Shown one piece after another: positions 46,765-54,329 of a DNA stretch of 64,000 nt. The notes under the pieces are model-generated. The model ran no database searches and had not been told where the DNA came from. It saw nothing but the letters and a program-made list of their open reading frames with translations. The position numbers and the translations under genes were made by a program. How positions within the stretch are numbered: position 1 is the first letter of the stretch; every line of letters starts with the position of its first letter. The DNA is taken from the NCBI GenBank assembly GCA_026184775.1, contig JANCYW010000003.1, positions 124,001 to 188,000 of the forward strand, written 5' to 3'. This DNA is from Cyanidium caldarium. Taxonomy: Eukaryota; Rhodophyta; Bangiophyceae; Cyanidiales; Cyanidiaceae.

Positions 46765-47997
46765 ATGGCGAGCTCGGTGTCGCAGACGCTGTATGGCAAG
46801 GGAGATGGAGACACGATTCTGTTATCCAAAGGACACCCCAATCCGAAGCTGTTGCCGCTCGACGCCCTGGCCACCGCGTTGGAGACGTCGTGCACACGGT
46901 CGCAGGCCCCGACGACGCATATGCAGTACGGCTCGCCGTACGGCCTGACCGAGTTGCGCAAGGAGATCGCGCGCATGTTGCGGGAGGAGACTGGTTCGAC
47001 GACTGCGCGAGAGGAGAACATCATGATCACCAACGGCAGTGGCCAGGCGTTGGATATGATCTGCGCGCTGATGTTACGGCGCGGTGACCTGGTGGTGGTG
47101 GAGAATCCCACCTACTTTTTGGCGTTTTACACCTTTCGCGACTACGGCTTGCACGTGGCGGAGATCGACACCGACGAGCACGGCTTGCAGGTGGAGATAC
47201 TGGAGCAACGACTCGGGAGTGATGCGACCTTTCGGCCGGCGCTGGTGTACACCGTGCCCATCTGTCAGAATCCCACCGGGGTGACCTTGCCGCGAGAGCG
47301 TATGCGCAAACTGGTGGAGCTGTCGCGCCGCTACCACTTCAAGATCGCCAGCGACGAGGTGTATGGGATGTTGTCGTTTGCAGAAGCGCCGCCGCCGTCG
47401 CTGATGGCCTTCGACGACCCACAACAGCCGACGGTGCTGGCGATGAACTCGTTCAGCAAGATCCTCGGACCGGGCATGCGTCTCGGCTGGATCGAGACGC
47501 ACCCGTCGCATATCGAGCGACTGGTCTCCAGCGGGTTGTTGCTGAGCGGCGGCGGCCTGAATCCGTTCACCTCGGCCATCGTGGTGGAACTGTTGCGTTC
47601 CGGATTCCAACAGCAACACGTAAGCCGACTGCGTCTGCACTACGCCGCCTGTTGCCACGCCATGTGCCAGACGTTGGACGAGTGCCTGCCGCCGGAAATC
47701 GCTGCGGACACGCACTACGTCCATCCGGAGGGCGGTTTCTTCCTGTGGCTGCGACTGCCATCGTGGGTCGACACCGAGCAGCTGCTGGAGTTGGCGGTGG
47801 CCGAACACGGGGTGAGTTTTTTCGCGGGCGCACGCTTCACCAGCGTTCCCGACTCGCAACGCCACACGCTGCGATTGTGTTTCGCATGGCTCGACCGCGA
47901 CCACATCGTCGCCGGCGTGCGACGACTCGGTGCCGCAATACAGGCCTATGCACGACAGCACCCAAAACCGCACCCAACCAACAAGCCGGCGTTGTAA
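46765..47997 (+). CDS. PLP-dependent class I/II aminotransferase (2-aminoadipate transaminase-like)
   Basis: 410 residues from ATG 46765, or 492 from ATG 46519 with an organelle presequence. Fold-type I motifs: YGSPYGLTELRKEIARML, ITNGSGQALDMICALML, VENPTYFLAF, VPICQNPTGVTL, IASDEVYGML, and the PLP-lysine in NSFSKILGPGMRLGW at about residue 232; LRLCFAW near the end holds the carboxylate-binding arginine. The layout resembles LysN/kynurenine-type and valine-type aminotransferases, often annotated as 2-aminoadipate transaminase; the exact substrate cannot be read from sequence. The gene lies upstream of an acyl-CoA dehydrogenase of branched-chain catabolism type, compatible with amino-acid degradation. 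Confidence 0.88.
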   Translation: MASSVSQTLYGKGDGDTILLSKGHPNPKLLPLDALATALETSCTRSQAPTTHMQYGSPYGLTELRKEIARMLREETGSTTAREENIMITNGSGQALDMICALMLRRGDLVVVENPTYFLAFYTFRDYGLHVAEIDTDEHGLQVEILEQRLGSDATFRPALVYTVPICQNPTGVTLPRERMRKLVELSRRYHFKIASDEVYGMLSFAEAPPPSLMAFDDPQQPTVLAMNSFSKILGPGMRLGWIETHPSHIERLVSSGLLLSGGGLNPFTSAIVVELLRSGFQQQHVSRLRLHYAACCHAMCQTLDECLPPEIAADTHYVHPEGGFFLWLRLPSWVDTEQLLELAVAEHGVSFFAGARFTSVPDSQRHTLRLCFAWLDRDHIVAGVRRLGAAIQAYARQHPKPHPTNKPAL

Positions 47998-48189
47998 AAA
48001 GTGCGTGTCCGCTGCGGCCTCCGTAAACGTTTTCCCCAACGGTCAACTTTCGATAGGCGTCTCTGCCGCTGTGCCGAAGGCGTTCCCCAACGCGCTTTCC
48101 CGGCAGCCGACCCGCGCCCGGTGGCGTTCGAGATGGCGCGTGCGGTGCGTGGTCGCTCTCGGTGACCGCTGCTGCCGTTCGCCGCCAAA

Positions 48190-49680
48190 ATGACACTCCC
48201 TGCACAGAGTTCAATTCGAGTCGCCTGGCAAGCAGCGCGAACACTGGCGCAGCGGCAGGGGCACGGGGTGCGCTCGCTTCACAACTTTTTGTCGCGCCGC
48301 CGCCCCTCATTCCATTCGGTCCGGGCGTGCTCCTCGCTGGCCACGCACAAGGTGCCCGGCCCGGCAACGCCCTACTCGGAAGATGAACTGCTGTTACGGG
48401 AGACGGTGGCCAAATTCGCGCAGCACCACATCGCCCCGCGCGCGTCCGCTATGGACCGCGCCGGCGAGCTGGACCCGCAGGTGCTGCAGGCGCTGTTTGA
48501 GCAGGGCCTGATGGGCATCGAGACACCCGAGGAGCTGGGTGGCAGCGGCATGAGCTTCACCCATGCGTGTATCGTGGTGGAGGAGATCGCCAAAGTGGAT
48601 CCGGCGGTATCGGTGGTGGTGGATATTCACAACACGCTGCTGAACACGGCGGTGCGCAAGCACGGCAGCGAGGCGCAGCGACAACGCTGGTTGCCGCAGC
48701 TGGCACAGCGGTCGCTGGGCGCGTTCGCCCTCAGTGAGGCGGAGAGCGGCTCGGATGCCTTTGCGCTCAAGACCGTGGCCACGCGACACCCGAACGCGGC
48801 CTCTGGCGAGGTGTACCGATTGCGAGGCACCAAGTTGTGGATTAGCAACGCCATCGAGGCCGAGTGGATGCTGGTGTTCGCCAACGCTGACCCGACCGCC
48901 AGCTACCGCGGCATCACCGCACTGGTCATCGACGATTTGCCGCGCGCCCGGCAGAGCGGCCAGGTGCGCATCAGCAAGAAAGAGGACAAGCTGGGCATTC
49001 GAGCCTCCTCCTGCTGCGAGGTGGTGCTGGAGGAGTGCGAGGTGCCCGCGGCGACGCACGTGCTGGGCGCGCCTGGCACCGGCTACCGCATCGCCATCGA
49101 GCTGCTCAACGAGGGTCGCATCGGCATCGGGGCGCAGATGGTGGGTCTGGCGCAGGGCGCGCTGGACGCCACGCTGCCCTATTTACATGCGCGACGACAG
49201 TTCGGCCGCCCGATTGCCGACTTTCAAGGCGTGCAATTCCAAGTGGCGCAGGCGGTGGCCGAACTGGAGGCGGCGCGCACGCTGGTGTATCACGCGGCGC
49301 GCATGAACGATCAGCTGCAGGAGGCGTCGGAGAATGCCGCCGCCGCCACCGCCGCGGTGAAAGACCAGCGCCATCTGGCGTACCTGGCCGCGTGTGCCAA
49401 ACTGTTGGCATCGCAAGTGGCGTGCCGGGTGTCGCGCCAGTGTGTCGAGTGGATGGGCGGGGTGGGGTTCACCCGTGACTTTCCACAGGAAAAGTACTAT
49501 AGGGATGCGGTGATCGGGAAGATCTACGAAGGCACCGAGAATATCCAGTTGCAGACCATCTTCAAGCACGTGGCGGCGGCTGCCAACGCTGGCGCTGCTC
49601 ACACAGGCGGTTCGGCAACGCCCACCGCCGCCGCCACCACCACCACCACCACCACCGCTACCGCCCAGTCCAGTACCTGA
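48190..49680 (+). CDS. Mitochondrial short/branched-chain acyl-CoA dehydrogenase
   Basis: 496 residues from ATG 48190. The first about 55 residues (MTLPAQSSIRVAWQAARTLAQRQG...) form a mitochondrial presequence. The ACAD domain covers about 60-470: LRETVAKFAQHHIAPRA, GLMGIETPEELGGSGMSFT, GAFALSEAESGSDAFALKT near 181, KLWISNAIEAEWMLVFA, GYRIAIELLNEGRIGIGAQMVGLAQGALDATLPYLHARRQFG, CVEWMGGVGFTRDFPQEKYYRDAVIGKIYEGTENIQLQ. The glutamate in IYEGT near 447 is at the catalytic position. Features fit SBCAD/SCAD, which oxidise 2-methylbutyryl- and butyryl-CoA with FAD. The C-terminal tail is a poly-Thr run from an ACC repeat. Confidence 0.93.
   Translation: MTLPAQSSIRVAWQAARTLAQRQGHGVRSLHNFLSRRRPSFHSVRACSSLATHKVPGPATPYSEDELLLRETVAKFAQHHIAPRASAMDRAGELDPQVLQALFEQGLMGIETPEELGGSGMSFTHACIVVEEIAKVDPAVSVVVDIHNTLLNTAVRKHGSEAQRQRWLPQLAQRSLGAFALSEAESGSDAFALKTVATRHPNAASGEVYRLRGTKLWISNAIEAEWMLVFANADPTASYRGITALVIDDLPRARQSGQVRISKKEDKLGIRASSCCEVVLEECEVPAATHVLGAPGTGYRIAIELLNEGRIGIGAQMVGLAQGALDATLPYLHARRQFGRPIADFQGVQFQVAQAVAELEAARTLVYHAARMNDQLQEASENAAAATAAVKDQRHLAYLAACAKLLASQVACRVSRQCVEWMGGVGFTRDFPQEKYYRDAVIGKIYEGTENIQLQTIFKHVAAAANAGAAHTGGSATPTAAATTTTTTTATAQSST
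49620..49661. repeat. ACC/CCG triplet repeat at the acyl-CoA dehydrogenase 3' end
   Basis: An ACC run within the coding sequence specifies the poly-Thr part of the C-terminal tail. Confidence 0.75.
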
Positions 49681-49815
49681 CGCTAGAGGGGAGAACGACG
49701 GCCGTTGGCTCCCAGTTCCATGGTCGGTCAAATTTATACCCGCTTATGGGCACCCGCCGCGGCACTTGTCCCCGTGCCTTTCAGGGTGGCTGCCAACATC
49801 GCGACGATCTCCCGT

Positions 49816-52800
49816 CTACTCCCGCGTCGGTGCCCGTCGCGAAGACACCCGCACCAGACGCTCGGCAAAGCGCGCCGGCTCCACGCGCTCCGCTCCGCCG
49901 ATCATAACGTTGCGCTCGCGCCGCTCGCTGATATCGTAAGCCGCCCGCACCTCGTTGGTGCTCACACCGCCCAGCACGAACAACAGCGTGCGCGGCCGCA
50001 TCTTGGCGCCCTCCGACTCCGCCGTCGAGCCGGCCACATCCGCCGAACTCGCTCCCGCCGTGGCGGCCGCCGAACTGGCCAGCGAGCCGGCGCGCATGGA
50101 CGACGCCGGCGACAGCGACGACGACGACACCGACCACGAGCCGGTGTGCTGCGAGTCGCCCGATAGCCGTGGCGAATGGGAGCGGTCGCGCTCCTCGTCG
50201 CTGCCGCTGCCGCTCGGGCTGGGACGCCGCAACGCCTCCGCCTCCAGGTCCAACTCGAAGTCGTCCTCCGCACCGCCGCCGCCGCTGTTGCTCGATGCGC
50301 CCGGCAGCACCCGACGGAACAACGAGGTGAGCAACATACTACCGGCCGCCAGGCGCGCTGCGGCTGCCGCCGCCCGCCGCGACCGCGACGGTGGCGAATG
50401 ACCGCGGGCCAGCGGGAACGCCTCGTACGGCAACGCGTCCAGCGCAGTGTCCTCGATCAGATCGCGCATCAGCGGCACGTACCGCTCTGAGATGCCGACG
50501 GTGTCCAGCGCGGCTCGTTGACGACCGGCAGCGCGCACCGACCGCCGCAGCGCCTCCTGCTCCCGGCGTGCCATCTCCCGCAGCTGCCGCACGTTGCGCA
50601 ACACCGCGGGCGCCTCGACAGCGCGCACGGCTCCGCTCTGCACCAACATGTTGACGCTGTCGGCTTCGGGCTCGCTGTGGCAGGTGAGAAGGTACAGTAG
50701 CACCACCCGCAACTTGTCCAGCGAGTCATAAGCGATGCTAGCGGTACGGCTACTGGATGGCACGTCGGCGCCGTTCGCCTGCAGCCGTTCCCACACCAGC
50801 GTGCGCGCCTCGTCATCGCGCAGCGCGGCCCCGGTGGGTGCCTGTCGCCGCGTGGCCAGCGCCTGTTCCACCTGTAGCAGCTGTTGCAGGCCGCGCTGGT
50901 GAAAGTGCTGCAGCAACTGCTCCAGCATCGAGGCGTGAAAGTCCACGCTCGCCAGCCAGCGGTGCCCGTCCGCGGCAGCGGAGGCAGCCTCTTCTTGATC
51001 GCGCAACCGCGACTGCACCTCGCGACGCAACGAATGCAAGTCGAACACGCTGGTGGCACGCACGCCGCCGGCATGGCACGCCTCGTGGTACAGCTCGATG
51101 AGGCGACGCGTCGCCTCGGTGACGTGCACGAAGCGCAGTGCCCGCCAGATGTCGTCGCGGTTCTCGTCCATGAAGGTTGCCGCCGCTTCATCGGTCGGCG
51201 ACGGCAACAGATCCTGCACCAGCGCCTCGTAGGAAAGGGCGTGCAACAGCGGCGCGATGAGGTCGACGGTGCGCGGCACCAGAATCACCGTCGCCCGCGC
51301 CCGCGGCGCTTGCCGCAACCGTGAATCGTTCACCACCATCTCCGGATGCTTGCGCAACAGGCGCGCCAGCCGCTCGGCCACGGCGCGCGCCGTCTCCGAC
51401 GGAGCCAGATACCGCACCCGCGGCACTTCGCCCAGCACACAGCACGCGGTGAATAATGCGGTGGCGATGTCGGCCGTGCCGGCCTCGGGCAACGTAAACA
51501 CGCGCTGCTCAATGGCGGCAAAGTGCACGTTCACATCGTGCACCGCGAACGGCAGCGTGGGCGACGGCTCGGTGGATACAGCAGTGAGCAGGCGCTGGCG
51601 CGGCGACACCGCGAACAGATCGGCGTCGACCGCATAGGTAAAGTACACCCCGGCGATCGGTCTCTGCTGGGAACGCAGCGCCAACACCTGATCCACCGTG
51701 CGCGAGGCCGGCTCGATCAGCACCACCATGGGTGATGCAGCACCCTCCTGCTCCTGCTCGGCCTGCTCGATGGACAACAGCCGCGAGTAGCCGGCGACGC
51801 GCAACTCTTCCGCGGAGAACGCCGCCAACAGGATCTGGCGCGAGGCCGCGTCCACCACCAGCGTGTTGGCGTGCCGCGGCGTGGCCGCATCATCGTACAA
51901 CATCAACCGCACCAGGCGCTCGCGGGTGAGGTCGCGGAGGAAGGCGTTCGGGTCGAGCGGCTCGTTGGAGAGCAGCGGGCGCGGCGTCGGCGGTCGACTC
52001 AGGTCGTCGTCGTCGTCGGGCGCGGGCGGTACGGCCACGGCCAGCGGCGGCGGCTCTGCAACGGGTGCAGCTGGCGGTGTGGCATCCCATTCGGCGCCGG
52101 GTTTTTCCGCCAACGACCGATCGGGTTTCAGACACGACTCCACGCCGAGTATCACCGCAGCGATGGCGACGGTCAGCAATGCACCGCCCACCAGCCCGCC
52201 CACCAGCGCCGCCAACAACACCGGCTCGCCGCTCGAGCCCGGCAAGCCCCTGACCGTGTCGCCGCTCCAGCTGGAGGACTGCACCGAGGCGCCGCCACCG
52301 GACCACGCATCATCGATGGCCGTCTGCAAAGCGGTGGCATCCGCGGCGCGGGTCACACGATCGCCGCTGCCCCACGGCGACTGCAGCTGCACCAGTGCCA
52401 CGGTGCCGGATCCGGTCGAGGTGGCAGCCGCGGCGTGCACTGCGATTGCCCACCGCGCTACGGTGCCATCATCCGGCGCCAGCACACCGCGCAGCGCGTA
52501 CACCGATGCGCCCAACGCCACCGTGGTGTCGATGGCGACGGCACTGTGGGTGGTGCTGGAGGCGTGTGTGGCCGCCGAACTGTCGTTGGACGGCGACGCC
52601 AACGACTGCTGCACCAGGCTGGCGAGTGCAGCGCGGAAATGCGCATTGGAGGCGGCGGCGTTGAAAGTGTCCGGCGTGATGCCGTTCACCGTGACCAGGA
52701 CGTTGCTGGCGTCGTGTCCCAGTTGCGGGAACGGGTACTGAAAGCGGAGCGATCCGGCGAGTGCCGTCGCCGTCGGCGTCGACGCGGGAGAGGCGGAGGA

Positions 52801-53502
52801 AGAGGAAGATGGCGACGGCGATGGTGACGGGCCTGATGATACCGTCGATGCCAACGACGTGCGCGGCGCCGAATGATGCTCCGACGGCGATGGCGATGGC
52901 GTCAACGACGATGAGCGGGTTCTGCCCGAGGGATGGTGATGCTCCGATGGCGATGGCGCCAGCGTGTCTTGATGCGGAGTGTGGCGTGGCGGGCGCGTCG
53001 TCGGCATCGGGGTGGGGATCGGTGTGGGCGTGGGCGTATGCGATGGATGCTGCGGCACCACCCGCTCGGGCGTCGGCGTCGGCGTGGGGGCCACCGCTCG
53101 CGGTTCGGTCGTCCGCCGCGGCCGCGTCGGTGTGCGCTTCGGCGGCGCGGTGGCGATATCACAAATTTCACACAACGTCCCCGACCAGCCATAACCGCAC
53201 TGACACTCCCACCGTCCCTGCACGGCGCCGGTGTCCGTCGCCCAGCGCTGGTTGCCCGTGCCGCTGCCGTCCCAGGTCACAAACTCGCAAGTGCCGTGTC
53301 CCGAGCACAGCTGCCCGCTCGGGTCGTCGGCCTTGCGGCAATACCACACCCCGTCCACCTCCTTGCGGTCCACGACGGCACGTTCTACCGGCGGGACTGC
53401 CGCAAGGCGCTGCGGAAGCGCCTCGGCTGACGCCGAGAGCGAGCTCAGCGCGACGAGGCCGAGCGAAACAAAGTAGAGGAGAAAAGTACGACGCGGATAC
53501 AT
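49816..53502 (-). CDS. Membrane-anchored EGF-Sec1/Munc18 fusion protein
   Basis: 1228 residues in one unbroken frame from ATG 53500-53502. In order: signal peptide at about 1-26 (MYPRRTFLLYFVSLGLVALS...ASA); an EGF-like domain at about 54-114 (CSGHGTCEF, WECQCGYGWSGTLCEICD); a Pro/Thr/Ser stalk at about 118-250; a further lumenal segment at about 251-425 (LRFQYPFPQLGHDASNVLVTVNG...); one transmembrane helix at about 428-453 (VLLAALVGGLVGGALLTVAIAAVILG); a short acidic linker; and an SM domain at about 518-1228. SM landmarks: VVDAASRQIL, RTVDQVLALRS, GVYFTYAVDADLF, VILVPRTVDLIAPLLHALSYEALVQDLL, ISERYVPLMRDLIEDTALD, and the C-terminal TLLFVLGGVSTNEVRAAYDIS. A long Ser-rich insert precedes the last block. 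SM proteins clasp SNARE bundles for membrane fusion and are normally soluble; here the domain would be cytosolic on a type I membrane protein. The first methionine after the membrane helix would already truncate the SM fold. Confidence 0.92.
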   Translation of the reverse strand: MYPRRTFLLYFVSLGLVALSSLSASAEALPQRLAAVPPVERAVVDRKEVDGVWYCRKADDPSGQLCSGHGTCEFVTWDGSGTGNQRWATDTGAVQGRWECQCGYGWSGTLCEICDIATAPPKRTPTRPRRTTEPRAVAPTPTPTPERVVPQHPSHTPTPTPIPTPMPTTRPPRHTPHQDTLAPSPSEHHHPSGRTRSSSLTPSPSPSEHHSAPRTSLASTVSSGPSPSPSPSSSSSASPASTPTATALAGSLRFQYPFPQLGHDASNVLVTVNGITPDTFNAAASNAHFRAALASLVQQSLASPSNDSSAATHASSTTHSAVAIDTTVALGASVYALRGVLAPDDGTVARWAIAVHAAAATSTGSGTVALVQLQSPWGSGDRVTRAADATALQTAIDDAWSGGGASVQSSSWSGDTVRGLPGSSGEPVLLAALVGGLVGGALLTVAIAAVILGVESCLKPDRSLAEKPGAEWDATPPAAPVAEPPPLAVAVPPAPDDDDDLSRPPTPRPLLSNEPLDPNAFLRDLTRERLVRLMLYDDAATPRHANTLVVDAASRQILLAAFSAEELRVAGYSRLLSIEQAEQEQEGAASPMVVLIEPASRTVDQVLALRSQQRPIAGVYFTYAVDADLFAVSPRQRLLTAVSTEPSPTLPFAVHDVNVHFAAIEQRVFTLPEAGTADIATALFTACCVLGEVPRVRYLAPSETARAVAERLARLLRKHPEMVVNDSRLRQAPRARATVILVPRTVDLIAPLLHALSYEALVQDLLPSPTDEAAATFMDENRDDIWRALRFVHVTEATRRLIELYHEACHAGGVRATSVFDLHSLRREVQSRLRDQEEAASAAADGHRWLASVDFHASMLEQLLQHFHQRGLQQLLQVEQALATRRQAPTGAALRDDEARTLVWERLQANGADVPSSSRTASIAYDSLDKLRVVLLYLLTCHSEPEADSVNMLVQSGAVRAVEAPAVLRNVRQLREMARREQEALRRSVRAAGRQRAALDTVGISERYVPLMRDLIEDTALDALPYEAFPLARGHSPPSRSRRAAAAAARLAAGSMLLTSLFRRVLPGASSNSGGGGAEDDFELDLEAEALRRPSPSGSGSDEERDRSHSPRLSGDSQHTGSWSVSSSSLSPASSMRAGSLASSAAATAGASSADVAGSTAESEGAKMRPRTLLFVLGGVSTNEVRAAYDISERRERNVMIGGAERVEPARFAERLVRVSSRRAPTRE

Positions 53503-54329
53503 GACACACGGCGTCCGTCGCCAGACACGACACGCTCTACCACAATGATTCAATGCCCAATCAGAACGTCGTTAGGGAAGGTTTGGGTGCTTATCGCGTC
53601 AACCTTTCATACGAGGTGCTTTTTTGGCAACGCAGACACATCAGCCGACACGACGGTCTCGCGCACAAAACGAGCCGTCGGTGGACCCAATTTGCGGTGC
53701 AACGGTCGCAGGGTTTGCGTGAAGTTGGTCAAACTTGGGCGCAGCGGTGGAGAACGTCCAGGTGAGGTGACCTTCAAATTGCCGCCGAAGCACCTCATGA
53801 CAAAACCGCACTGGAGACTGTCCTGTGGAGGCAAGTCCTTGAAAAACGTCTCCCCACTCGATGGCGCGACCGAGTCGACTCGCCAGGGCCGGCCGGCGTA
53901 AGTGTCCGTGGGCAGACGCTGTTTTCGACAGGTCGAATATGGCGACATGCCACAGAATGGCCACCCACCTCTCCGGGAACACTGGCACCCGTTCTTCCTA
54001 GCACTGGCTATTCCCAACTCCTGTCTGACCCATACCCATTCTCCGTAGCCTCCTTCATCTCTTGCGGCTGCACCCAGCGATGCCAACGACGCATCGGGAG
54101 CCAGAATGGGCGATATCCGTATCCTCAGCTGCCGGAGTGCGCGCACCTCGATCACCGCCGACGCACCAGCCGTACCTCCTCGGGAGCGCCAAACCATTCC
54201 CGGTGAGGAATCATCACCACCATCACCCAGTGTGCGAGTGTCTGCCGGACGTCCCTTGCCGCTCGCCCTGCAGCCATGCCTTGCCCCCTCAGTCGCCAAG
54301 CCTAATTTTGGCGGGTCGTCGCTCGCGTT
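53503..54329. other. Divergent intergenic spacer
   Basis: 827 bp between the Sec1 fusion gene and the Su(z)12 gene. A minus-strand frame of about 230 codons (53607-54299) shows no recognisable features and is probably chance. Two short stretches recall RNase P RNA conserved regions but do not pair. A CACCATCACC-type run lies near 54210. Confidence 0.45.

Noticed and set aside
53825-53965. Segments resembling RNase P RNA conserved regions (GAGGCAAGTCC and ACAGAATGG)
   Set aside because: They lie only about 120 nt apart and cannot form the P4 helix that joins the two regions in RNase P RNA, so the likeness is treated as chance.
53607-54299. Minus-strand open frame of about 230 codons between the Sec1 fusion and Su(z)12
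   Set aside because: No domain, no compositional sign of coding and long chance frames are common in this GC-rich DNA.
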